A stretch of DNA of 64,000 nt from Halobellus clavatus (GTDB lineage: Archaea > Halobacteriota > Halobacteria > Halobacteriales > Haloferacaceae). The notes beneath the pieces were generated by a model, which was not told where the DNA came from, did no database searches, and saw nothing but the letters and a program-made list of their open reading frames with translations. Below are positions 54,201-59,730 of this stretch, in pieces. A program made the position numbers and the translations under genes. The stretch spans positions 62,001 to 126,000 of the forward strand of contig NZ_FNPB01000004.1 of NCBI RefSeq assembly GCF_900107195.1, given 5' to 3'. How positions within the stretch are numbered: the first letter of the stretch is position 1; each line of letters begins with the position of its first letter.

Positions 54201-56580
54201 GCGCGAACAGACGTTCACGTTTGAGAACGAAGGCACCGCGGCGCTCGAAATCACGAGCATCACGGTGACGGGCGACGATGCCTCGGCGTTCTCGGTGAAC
54301 GGCCTGTCGACCGGCACCGTCGACGACGGTGGCGAACGGACGTTCACTGTCGAGGCAGCACCGGGCGTGACCGGTAGCGCGACCGCGACGCTCGAGATCG
54401 GGACGGCCCAGTCCGGGACGACGACCGCCAGCCTCGGCGCGACCGGTGTCGAACAGGACATCGAACTCGACACGGAGGGCCTCACGTTCAACCGGACGCG
54501 CCTCGGAACGACCACGACTACGACACTCACGATCTCCAACCCCGGTAATGCGCCGCTGAACGTGACAGACCTGGCGCTCGCTGGGACCAACTCCGACCAG
54601 TTCAACGTGAGCGATCCGACCGTTACCGACAGTTCACCACTGACGGTCGCGGCCGGCGGAAGCCGTGATGTCGAGGTCACCTTCACTCCGGCGATCGACG
54701 ATGTCGAAGACGCGAAGAACGGCACCGCACAGACTGCACGGCTTATCGTCCGTAGCGACGATCCTGATGCCGATGAGAGCACCCTCGAGGTCGCTCTCAG
54801 CGGTACGGGTAAGACACCCGAACTCCGCGTGAGCAGTGAATCGATCCGGTTCGGTGCGACGTCGCTCGACGACACGTCCACGCGGACGCTGACGGTCACG
54901 AACGACGTCAGTGCTACCGCAGACGTGAACCTCCGTGCTGTCGCTGCTTCGGGTGGCATCGGCAACGAATTCACCGTGACCGATGCTGGAGCAGACGTCC
55001 TCGAACCGGGTGATTCGACGACCGTCACCGTCGAGTTGACACCGCAGGTCCCAGGCGCGAAGTACGGGTCGCTGAACATCATTACGACCGACCCGCGCCA
55101 GCCTGGCAAGTCGGTGTTCCTCTCGAACTCCGAGACCATCGTGACTGTCACGTACGGCAGCGTCATCGCGTCCTATCAGAATGTCCAGCCCGGACTCCAG
55201 CCAGAGCGCTCGTTCCGGCCGTACCCGGGCGCCGACGCGGAGGTGATCGGCACGCAGCCGTTCGTCCAGACGAGCGACGACTTCGAGCTGTCCATCGACG
55301 GCTCGCCGACTCCGTTCGGCGAAGCGGTCGACGAGACTGAGTACACCGACATCCGGTACCTCTCGGCCACGAAGTCGAACATCTCGGCCAGCTCGCTCGA
55401 GAACAACACCTTCACGTTCCGCGTGAGCAAGTCTCGACTCAACGAGTTAGACGCTGACCCGTCGGATGTCAAGCTGCTCCGGTACGACGGGAGCGACTAC
55501 GTCTCCACGAACGTCGAAACCACGTACCTGTCCGGCAGCACCCGTAGTCTCGCTCAGACCAACTACATCTACGAGGCAGAGACCGACGAACTCTCGCAGT
55601 TCGCCATCGTCGTGGACGAGCCGCAACCAAACCTCGTATTGAGCAATGCGAGACTCGGTTCGAGTGAGGTCGAAGAAGGAACGAGCGTCTCCGTCTTCGT
55701 GGACGTGAGAAACGACGGCGGACTCCGAGGAAGTACGACGGTCGCTCTGAGCACGAACCGCACTGTGGGAGGTCCGGATCAAACCGTGACACTTGATTCC
55801 GGCCGATCCACGACGGTCGAATTGACGTTTACGCCTACGGACACCGGCACGTACGACATCAACATCGGTGGCCTTAGCGCCGGTAGCCTGACAGTGAACG
55901 CGGCTGAAGAAGGTGATGGTCCCACCGGTGGCGGTGCTCCGCCTGCCCTCACCGACACGCCCGGCGCCGGAACACCCGCCCCAGTTTCGGCCACGGCCGA
56001 CCTCGACGAGACCGGAACGGCCGCGGTCAATCTCTCAGGCGGCACCGGTGCGACGAGCGTCTCGGTGAACGTCCCCGAGACGACCGGGCAAGTAAACGTC
56101 CAAGAGCTGCCGAGCCCGCCGACGGACGTCCCCGAACCGACGGGACAGTACGTCAGCGGTGTCGACATCGACGCACCCGATCCGCCCGAGGGGCAGACTG
56201 CGACGGTGACGCTAACTATCTCGCAGTCCCGGCTTGACGATCTCGGTGTCACCGCCGATGATCTGGTGATCCAGCACTACACCGACGGCGCGTGGCAGGA
56301 GCTCGAAACGACTGCGACAGAGTCCGGCAACCAGGTTACGCTGAGCGCTCCCGTCACCGGATTCTCACCGTTCGCCGTCACGACGCGTGAACAGGTGACG
56401 ACGACCGCACCGCCGGAAACGACGGCACCGCCCGAAACGGAAACGACGACACCGTCGGACACAACCACCTCGCCTACTGAGGTACCGGAAGAGCCGGGCG
56501 GATTCGGCTTCCTCCCGGTGATAGTCGTCGTCGCGCTGCTCGCGGCCGCGGGGTACCTCATCTATCGGCAGCAAGACTGA
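42214..56580 (+). CDS. Giant 4,788-residue secreted CARDB/ASH repeat protein with PGF-type anchor
   Basis: The ATG at 42214 gives a signal peptide (LISLVLTGLMVLSVIAGPAS); the ATG at 42166 lies upstream of the TATA box. Layout: a Thr/Pro stalk (58-157); a fibronectin-III-like domain (168-252); an unassigned beta region (256-627); about 20 CARDB-like repeats (630-3120), later ones in pairs followed by an Ig-like module ending in TVTVNRP or similar; 11 ASH/choice-of-anchor D repeats (3122-4300; SIQFGETGADETPTETIEIE); a PGF-pre-PGF-like domain (4313-4468; TFTFRVSKSRLNELDADPSD); one CARDB; a second PGF-pre-PGF-like domain (4586-4724); a Thr-rich linker; then EEPGGFGFLPVIVVVALLAA and a polar end. 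The frame is unbroken over 14.4 kb. It is probably a surface fibre or adhesin. Confidence 0.92.
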   Translation: MRRSSDTGTKLISLVLTGLMVLSVIAGPASAALASEDPSSAIEESGSADLASPYNAATNGTTTTTSGESTATETATETATATPTETSTPTPTPTPTPTPTPTPSSTETTTSTSNQTETSTSTTTLTSTQTATSTSTETATSSLSTDSSSLSPTASSGDGFVANTSGVSNGPYAATINGEVENLTQDAVAYFEWKPDSASEFRKTENQTLTGNESFNDTLSFLTPGTTYEYRAVVQSGSTTDKGNLRSFTTDTRPATESFFEAGNIALYVQSTQGLQVEVDSSAVALETDVPQFELVAASARVPGYPNDKETVPVHRSDETLEFDFEDTGGGSLSEFGGSQADIVAIKTDSSQGLDFFSQLTQLDDLLNDENSTVEIFETTTIGDNETITYDLQAEGRGSGNYIFLAVNNGSVVEQNGSFTLDRTRVVGLDFAIVQNGDASTSVSRQDPYPYPEFRPGENVTVNAEVPLSGDQSEITQAVILYNENAFDGKRIDATINDVQNIDPDNITIRSGISGFDGVRRIEDGATLLGQDLGESDEIGVFTIDDAFGFIGGGVSDRFENKSGAELVEASIVAKADTGNETTFEVGTLESFRTGESAEYSIIHVAENTETGEIYTNKVDENITLVEQLDPWANIEIDEEDSQFNVLDGEQIVINGTITNVGDSTVDDTATLYLDGEEAYVEATLPPSLGGGTTQVTIDQDFSLEPGESQNFSLSYPTEQDDMGLIGEDGQAQFSAEVRTETGSDEVDVTVSNETSNFNVEIDRTNSETLITQGGNLTVVTNVSNTGGLPDTQTIEAEFEGQALSENQDVSVDPETTKTVEITFEDVNVDPGSYTVNVSSENDFDTIAVEVDPGPDFEVGPLEVTDTVTAGEDVLVNTTVENVGGARGTQEVEFLFNDTVVESENVSLDPGPVRTFNFSVPTDDADIGDRTVTVRTADDSETDTVTVQAPAEFQVEINEAASDSTVVAGANATIVANVTNVGDVVDEQTISLNLVGQQEATKTVDLEGGTDESVTFEYDTPEAAAGETFNFTVASEDDTADWNVSVVEGATFEVQSLTAPPNVSVGETIDVTAVIENTGGVEGTQNVEFLFNDTVVETNESVTLGSEQSTELTFTTNEVTVNDVGDRNLTVRTDDDSQRQSVTVLEPAEFQLDINEAASDSTVVPGENVTIVADVTNVGQTFGEQVITLSLNDQQEATETVELDGGTGESVTFEYEAPGAEVDPGDELNFTVASDDDTAEWPVTVVQGAFFEVSIDDFDDNVSVGDTITVNATVENTGNENSTKDVEFLFNDTVVETNESVTLGSGNSTKFTFTTNATTVADVGDRTVTVQTEDDSATETVRVLEPAEFQVDIDEDASDSTVVPGENVTVVANVTNAGEEFGEQEIALKYFADPVPNESERIGLNASETKSLTFEFSTGSRPPGASINLTVVSDDDTAEWTATVVEPASFDVDIDEEASVTNVTQNGTVVISASVTNVGDVSGERQIDFNLTQDGETVTTDSETVSLDSGSSETIEFNYTTSESDRGTYTANVFGPVDTDSVEVTVNRPAEFDVNITEPDEGAEVVAGEVINVTAEIENLGDFSDTQTVRLLANETPVNSTELELDAGENQTVSLEYQTRENDTGDLTFTVASADDRDTRNITVLQPAEVVYSDLTTSATAVTVDQPVTISALAENSGDIDTTEEATLQISQAGETVATLNDTVTLNASEQKQVQFEYAFNDTGTYNLTIVGSGLEEDISVSNQVVDLYLQANETQPLNGSDVRFTVTNATADGDPISNATVAVNGASATTNSSGVAVIAVTGSDNVTATASKETNETTDTAFNSSSVGLYVRQPSDIVYSDLSVTPVTPATGENVTINATVTNTDGIERVYFASVYADGEQIGDFIGGSLAPGANDTLSFTTSFDTTGIREITVGDADLEGEVQTAPTPVAVELAERQLSIDANETTINRTETIQFTVRADGEPVNASLSINGDQYRTGDDGTANITFDEAGDFTITATKEPTESVAYLSDSIDDVRVNAPTDIRVTDVAPLRTQIFTGDTLTVEATVENLGDLRGSEQVNFSFQTEKSETVTLNGSERTTVVFTATANETPGQYPVVVEDDTFQTITVEPAIATTGFTVPSTVTIGEELVVAATVENRGSTSGEKTVRLNVNGTERDNETITVPASSAQTVELTWDTTGSSVGVKNVTVDDISRKTVTVARQRVGLDVATNATSSTTTGEPVRFTVTADGSPVEGATLRVAGQTLTTGPEGTNTTTFDSPGRYTARARNDDTDTQTFQRAATSLTIREPADVNVTDAFLLTDEAFVGDDVDVLAVVENDGGVSGDLELTVTNSTEATVGNRTVTLGAGASRTVTLTTQLNTTAETETLTVNDIEAGTLTVDPQSVVTASSVNATAVRTDDVVRVNATITNRGSTEDTDGINVTFTLGDQTKSVNDTGPIPGEANDTVSQTFSFDGDDAGTTFEATAAGPTNERSAGTVSVATEVVDLDISVENSTVTAGTPLNFTVTRTDAETLDTAEVQIAGETLNVEDGTANITLNEGGQYTAVVTKESTDGTSFNGDSVDVTVEDPAQIEVDDAYRLTRQAYTGDNATVEAVVVNNGDLSGTETINLTDSSGEVLANETVENLGGGSNTTISLNASFTSAGTRTLSVGDEVAGQVRIDPQTVVTGFTVTNTSVTVGEQATTINATVRNRGSTLDESFAVNLSVGGEEDVANDTVTDLAAGDVAYVEFTRTFDTVNSTRVAVNEEPPTGILVTERIENLNLTVETQNPTTDDEVVFNVTNSTDAAVANATIIAGGQLLETNASGLANATLTSGTITASVTKDGAQTTYNPDSVTVTVNRPADVRLLGADVLNNEPVYAGQSVDVEVDLLNIGGIAADRNVTLATDDGTVNYSIETIPAGDAPTVTLSTQLNETGEQTLTVSHNETNADRQATVTVDEAARVANYTVNETAVSVDESVRVQANLVNDGGIDDSVPVNLSVDGSQTESRTVDVAAGRTNSTNFTVTPGTNGTRTVAINDFEPTDISVARDEVSLELTTSTPTVSSGDTIQFQVTNASDDTDYIQGATITIAGQRVSTNVVGRASTSVLAGGNYTAVVTQTGTDEIAYERDTVPVNVTDPLTVSAEDGGAFGEVGATPSGSTEETLTVDVINDGGRPISLGRASISGPGASQFEVQAPDSIPADSTGELIVTYTPTERGDTSATLRFRADTPEDPVREVSLSGTGVAPGISVNESSIQFGETGADETPTETIEIENTGNRELRITTTLTGSFSRSPTGTITVDPGNTTTVDVTFTDQGPGTYGSLLRLGSNDPFNGTVTVGASGTRLGGELLVSPSGEYSFGEVTQGSTESASVLLENTGTADLTVTPVVDDETNGTFTVGREGEDITLGSGESEFVSVEVTPNAPSPTANVTFDTNDAAIENGTLNLSATTLTATAAVTTPADDANLTFGGVAVGGSATNATIIENTGDAALEIDTANAISNPDFELVGSPGTITIQAGDTREIPVRFTPTNPGTRTTNLTLDTNDPNNDPVNVTLEGDGERTSLVGDPSTVEYETIGEGDSITRTVTLENDGTEDLTGLRVDSKTGSGAGQFAVVSDTVPSSIPDGETRNVTITFAPTAAGSHSATVTFAASGAVAGSSQFAVSLSGEATPPDVAVNATDLQFGYVNTVEDEQANNTIQITNEGLPGTNLTVEDVSITDNETDAFTVTDAPADDTEISSDEEETISVDFDPSTTGELTATLAIETNDPDEDTVEVSLTGVGSAPSASVDQSQSSTQFGAVETNTTSSPATVELTNDGGEDLTVSDVSASGQFRVTGPADSELPVTIVPGGTRTITVVAEPTATGEQTGTLTIQSDDPDGDTTVDLDADGIEPNLTVTSELNGTFGDVRTGSSARRSLTVTNDGNATLEIDESNVTGSDAFTIVSGEPTSLARGESETFAVAFGPDANESYSGTFELTSNDRNRSIALTGDGVAGNASLSPSANDFGAIPISDAREQTFTFENEGTAALEITSITVTGDDASAFSVNGLSTGTVDDGGERTFTVEAAPGVTGSATATLEIGTAQSGTTTASLGATGVEQDIELDTEGLTFNRTRLGTTTTTTLTISNPGNAPLNVTDLALAGTNSDQFNVSDPTVTDSSPLTVAAGGSRDVEVTFTPAIDDVEDAKNGTAQTARLIVRSDDPDADESTLEVALSGTGKTPELRVSSESIRFGATSLDDTSTRTLTVTNDVSATADVNLRAVAASGGIGNEFTVTDAGADVLEPGDSTTVTVELTPQVPGAKYGSLNIITTDPRQPGKSVFLSNSETIVTVTYGSVIASYQNVQPGLQPERSFRPYPGADAEVIGTQPFVQTSDDFELSIDGSPTPFGEAVDETEYTDIRYLSATKSNISASSLENNTFTFRVSKSRLNELDADPSDVKLLRYDGSDYVSTNVETTYLSGSTRSLAQTNYIYEAETDELSQFAIVVDEPQPNLVLSNARLGSSEVEEGTSVSVFVDVRNDGGLRGSTTVALSTNRTVGGPDQTVTLDSGRSTTVELTFTPTDTGTYDINIGGLSAGSLTVNAAEEGDGPTGGGAPPALTDTPGAGTPAPVSATADLDETGTAAVNLSGGTGATSVSVNVPETTGQVNVQELPSPPTDVPEPTGQYVSGVDIDAPDPPEGQTATVTLTISQSRLDDLGVTADDLVIQHYTDGAWQELETTATESGNQVTLSAPVTGFSPFAVTTREQVTTTAPPETTAPPETETTTPSDTTTSPTEVPEEPGGFGFLPVIVVVALLAAAGYLIYRQQD
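44766..46560 (+). repeat. ~594-base tandem coding repeats (paired CARDB units)
   Basis: The string ccggccgagttccag recurs at 45061, 45652 and 46249, at spacings of 591 and 597 bases. A second string, gagttcctgttcaatgacac, recurs near 45475 and, with one base changed, near 46072. The copies are similar at DNA level over long stretches and always in frame. This indicates amplification of a two-domain unit of about 198 residues. Confidence 0.8.
51577..55125 (+). repeat. Array of 11 ASH (choice-of-anchor D) coding repeats
   Basis: Units of roughly 100-120 residues each start with a strand ending in F-G-x-V (AFGEVGA, QFGETGA, SFGEVTQ, TFGGVAV, QFGYVNT, QFGAVET, TFGDVRT, DFGAIPI, RFGATSL). Each continues with a T-V-T-N-x-G-x-L strand and closes with a segment such as SNDP or TNDP and VSLSGTG. 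These are the marks of ASPM-SPD2-hydin type Ig folds. Confidence 0.8.
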
Positions 56581-56683
56581 GGGAGCCCTCGTCGCCGCAT
56601 TTCGACTGTCTCGTTTAAGCCGTCCATCCGACTGAGGACGACCACCCTATCCGGGACTCTCCGAGCGCTCGGAATCGGGTCAG

Positions 56684-56869
56684 TTATGATTTCTGCCTCT
56701 TTGGCGGGAGCCTTCCAACCGCGGTTTCAGTGCCCGCCCGGAGTCGACTCAGCGTCTTTCTCGTCCACACGTAACTGGACCCGACCGTTAGCGCGACGAG
56801 GTAGACAACAAATAACACCAGAATCTGACCGACATCGCGCAGGTACCCTCGCCCGTCGTTATCGTTCAT
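56684..56869 (-). CDS. Small single-helix membrane protein
   Basis: A 61-residue frame starting at the ATG at 56869 (MNDNDGRGYLRD). It has one strong helix (VGQILVLFVVYLVALTVGSS) and then a basic, Arg/Lys-rich cytoplasmic end (RKTLSRLRAG...PPKRQKS). It lies convergent to the giant gene. The positive-inside pattern supports a real membrane protein. No family is recognised. Confidence 0.5.
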   Translation of the reverse strand: MNDNDGRGYLRDVGQILVLFVVYLVALTVGSSYVWTRKTLSRLRAGTETAVGRLPPKRQKS

Positions 56870-56985
56870 ACGAGGCCGTAGGTACACCCGGTTTCAAAAG
56901 ATACCGGTGTGAGTATCAAAATTGATTATATCGGGCTTCCAGACGTCTTTTTGTCTTGAGCACGTAATTACGGTGGGGTGAAACG

Positions 56986-57111
56986 ATGCCCCTGGTACCG
57001 CACTACCCGACAGACGAACCTCGGCGTGATCGCCGCACTCCGGACATCGACGACATCGTCGAAGATATCCTCGGGAGCGGCGGCGACGACCCTGCACCGG
57101 TCGTCGGCTGA
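56986..57111 (+). CDS. Possible 41-residue acidic protein
   Basis: A short frame with an acidic amphipathic core (TPDIDDIVEDILGSGGDDP) and a Pro/Val-rich end. A Shine-Dalgarno-like ggggtga (56975-56981) lies 4 bases before the ATG, and a TATA-like attgattata (56921-56930) lies about 60 bases before it. These support expression. No family is recognised, and no membrane or metal motif is present. Confidence 0.45.
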   Translation: MPLVPHYPTDEPRRDRRTPDIDDIVEDILGSGGDDPAPVVG

Positions 57112-57650
57112 ACCCGACAGGGGGTGCGGCGACCATTTTTGTGTCAAGTAGTAGTACTATACAGGGGGTAATGATACCATATTATTTTACGAATAGCCAC
57201 TTCTCCGTTCCAATATATTGTTAGATACTGAATATACTGCCGCGACTGACGGCGAAAATCTCACGCTCGCTCCGTTCGGCTCGCCCGCGGTTCGCCTCGT
57301 CGGGAACCTCACCAGCGATGCTGATCCGTCCCGATCGGACGACTGCCTGGCAGTGCTGGCCAGTCGGCCTTTCGTGCAGGCACCGTTGCGTTCGGGGCGA
57401 CTGTCGTCGAGACGCTCTGGGGGTGGGGCAAGCCGAGCGCGCGACCTTCGCCGCCGACCGAATCCGCTCCCCCGATCGCGTTGACCTGAGTTGCGCCCTC
57501 GATACGGCGGCTTCGACCGACAGCTAAAGGTAGACGCACGTTGGAGTAACGCGCAAGATCCGACGGGACCACCTGGCTCGTCTCCTCACGGCCGTCCGGT
57601 GGAGCGTCGAGAACCCGGACAACAGGCACCACACAGAGAGAATTCAGCAT
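57112..57650. other. Gene-poor stretch of 539 bases
   Basis: An AT-rich patch at 57138-57200 (with tatattgttag-like runs shortly after) gives way to GC-rich sequence with frames open on both strands. None shows family features, a start with a promoter, or a recognisable domain. It may hold a decayed gene and the promoter of the regulator at 57651. No clear TATA box is seen close to that start. Confidence 0.45.
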
Positions 57651-58304
57651 ATGTCGATCACAGCAAAGGTACACATCGAGCACGAGCACCTCGCGCTAGT
57701 CCCGACCTTACGACGCCTCGGGGACGTGAAGATCCGTGTGATCACACAAGGGACGACCGATCCGGGGTCGACGTACTTTCCGTTCCTCATCGAATACGAC
57801 GACCCCGAGGAACTCGAAGCGGCGCTGGCGGACGACGTCACGGTCGAGGCGTTCGAGTTGATCGACCGGACCGAAGAGACGGCGATCTACTACATCGAGC
57901 ACACGCCGCAGACGCGGTTGATCAGCAGCATCGTGACCGACGAGAACGGGTTCTTGGTCCACACCGAAACCAAGAACGGCGGGTGGATGGTCCACCTGCT
58001 GCTGCCGGATCGAGCCGCCCTCAACTCGATCTGGGAGTACGCGATCGCGAACGACATCGCTCTCGACATCGTCGAGATTTACAGTAACGAGGACGCCAGC
58101 GGCGACTCCTCGTACGGCCTCACCGACGAGCAGCGCGAGGCGCTCCAGCTCGCGTTCTCGGAGGGCTACTTCAGCGAACCGCGGGACATCTCGCTGAGCG
58201 AGGTGGCCGAGAAGATGGACCTCTCCTCGACGGCGATGAGCGGACGGCTCCGCCGCGGGATGCGGAACCTCATCGGCGCGACGATCGCCGAGCGAGACGA
58301 CTGA
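57651..58304 (+). CDS. HTH_10 (bacterio-opsin activator type) transcriptional regulator
   Basis: A 217-residue protein with an N-terminal sensor-like domain of the Bat family (MSITAKVHIEHEHLALVPTL, with VTDENGFLVHTETKNGGWMV in the middle). The C-terminal HTH_10 domain has the typical LTDEQREALQLAFSEGYFSE, then ISLSEVAEKMDLSSTAMSGR and LRRGMRNLI. Haloarchaea have many such regulators. The N-terminal domain type, without PAS or GAF, is common, and its ligand is unknown. It stands alone, so its target genes cannot be told from context. Confidence 0.92.
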   Translation: MSITAKVHIEHEHLALVPTLRRLGDVKIRVITQGTTDPGSTYFPFLIEYDDPEELEAALADDVTVEAFELIDRTEETAIYYIEHTPQTRLISSIVTDENGFLVHTETKNGGWMVHLLLPDRAALNSIWEYAIANDIALDIVEIYSNEDASGDSSYGLTDEQREALQLAFSEGYFSEPRDISLSEVAEKMDLSSTAMSGRLRRGMRNLIGATIAERDD

Positions 58305-58471
58305 GCGGGCGGAGCGGCGGCCGATCGAGGCGTGTGAAACGTTCCGCGACGCCGATCCGTCGGCGGCACCGCCGGCACGCTCCGGTCGTCGCTCTCTGGT
58401 CGTCGCTCCGGGACTGTCATCGTCCGCCCGCCGCTTTCGGCCTGTCTTTGTCCGGCCGCCACTCTCCGACG

Positions 58472-59242
58472 TCACTCTTCGACCGTCACCTGATCGCCGG
58501 TACGGAGGCGCTTCCCCCGGTCAGCCTCGACGACGCGTGCGAGGATCATCGCCGTGTAGTAGTGATCGAAGGCCGCGGCGTCGGCCCACGCCGGTAACGT
58601 CTCCACGCGCTTGTCGACGAAGCGCTCACGGAATCCTGCGGTCTCCGTTCCCGTCTCTGGGTCGCGTGCCGGGACGATGCAGCGACCGCAGGGGCCGAGA
58701 CCCTCGAATTCGACGCCCCCGATCTCGAACCGCGGTGCCGCATCGCTCACGAAGCGGTCCTCCCAGAACGCCGGCACTCCCGCCACCTCGACGTTCGCTC
58801 GCAGCCGTCGGCGAACGCTCTCGGGCGTCACCTCGGCGAACCACGACGCGATCTCCTCGACGGTGCCGGTACTCAGGACCGAGAGCCCCATCTCCCGGCG
58901 GTCGACGAACCCCCGACTGCCGTCGCGTTCGAGCGTGAGGTCCACCTCGAAGAACTCGCTGAACCACGCCTCGGCCCGGTTGCGATCGTCGGGGAGGACG
59001 AACCGCTCGGTCTCGCCGGCGGGCGTCTCGACGGCGAACGCGCCCGTCTCCGGGTCGAAGTCGGTACGGAGGTCGTGAACGCGATCCGTGCGCTTCCCGT
59101 TCAGGACCTCGCCCTGAGTGTCGAAGAGCGCATATTCGCGGTCGTGGGCGAGCGTCCCGCCGTCGCGTACCGCGGCCGCGTCGACGTCGACGCCGTCGAG
59201 TCCCTTCACCGGATAGACGCGGAGCCGTGCCAGTCGTGTCAT
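58472..59242 (-). CDS. MOSC-domain protein with N-terminal beta-barrel
   Basis: A 256-residue protein. The ATG at 59242 gives MTRLARLRVYPVKGLDGVDV, the usual start of the MOSC N-terminal domain. An ATG seven codons upstream is possible. The MOSC core holds the conserved Cys in FEGLGPCGRCIVPARDPETG, the residue that would ligate molybdenum or accept sulfur, as in mARC and YcbX enzymes. Such proteins reduce N-hydroxylated compounds or sulfoxides using a molybdenum cofactor. No redox partner is beside it. Confidence 0.9.
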   Translation of the reverse strand: MTRLARLRVYPVKGLDGVDVDAAAVRDGGTLAHDREYALFDTQGEVLNGKRTDRVHDLRTDFDPETGAFAVETPAGETERFVLPDDRNRAEAWFSEFFEVDLTLERDGSRGFVDRREMGLSVLSTGTVEEIASWFAEVTPESVRRRLRANVEVAGVPAFWEDRFVSDAAPRFEIGGVEFEGLGPCGRCIVPARDPETGTETAGFRERFVDKRVETLPAWADAAAFDHYYTAMILARVVEADRGKRLRTGDQVTVEE

Positions 59243-59334
59243 CGTCTCTGAGACGTCGGTCACGAGCGTGGTAGCGTTTGTGGTCGCCTCGGCACGGACG
59301 ACGGCGACGCGTTCGGCCAGTGGCAGAGTCGGGC

Positions 59335-59592
59335 TCAGCGCTCGGTGCGGTAGACCGGTCGGAGCGCGGTCGCGTCCTTGTTGTAGCCGAGCCAGAGGCT
59401 GAGACCGACGGCGACGAACACGAGATAGACGGGAAACAGCAGCACGATCGTGTACGCAAAGAGCAGCAGCGTCAGCGCCCCACTCCAGTACAGCAAGCCG
59501 ATACCTGTGAGGCCGATCAACGCGCCGGCGAACATCCCGAGCCGGAATGCGCGCGCCGCGTCCGGGCCCGGAGCGGGACGAGACGAATTCAT
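59335..59592 (-). CDS. Small two-helix membrane protein
   Basis: An 85-residue protein starting at the ATG at 59592 (MNSSRPAPGPDAARAF). A further in-frame ATG at 59697 would place the start inside the promoter of the facing gene. Two or three hydrophobic segments are seen: LGMFAGALIGLTGIGLLYWS, LLLFAYTIVLLFPVYLVFVA and a shorter one after it. It is divergent from the GcvT-like gene. No family is recognised. Confidence 0.6.
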   Translation of the reverse strand: MNSSRPAPGPDAARAFRLGMFAGALIGLTGIGLLYWSGALTLLLFAYTIVLLFPVYLVFVAVGLSLWLGYNKDATALRPVYRTER

Positions 59593-59698
59593 ACCCGGGA
59601 TTAGGAGCCCACGATCATAAGCAATGCGCGGTATGGAGTGGAATATCACGCCCAGATTTCGCCGGCCGGGATAAAAGTACGGTACTATCAGGGTCATC

Positions 59699-59705
59699 TT
59701 TTATT
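59699..59705 (+). promoter_or_regulatory. TATA-like box of the GcvT-like gene
   Basis: The box ttttatt lies about 29 bases before the ATG at 59731, which fits a leaderless archaeal promoter. Confidence 0.5.
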
Positions 59706-59730
59706 GAGATCTGTTGTGTGGATTCAGGAG

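Noticed and set aside
54069-55166. 365-codon Ser/Val-rich minus-strand frame
   Set aside because: It is an antisense copy of the ASH array. The Ser/Val content comes from Asp/Glu/Thr codons read backwards.
57218-57689. Short frames between the giant gene and the HTH_10 regulator
   Set aside because: Frames on both strands lack domains and promoters. At most this is decayed coding sequence.
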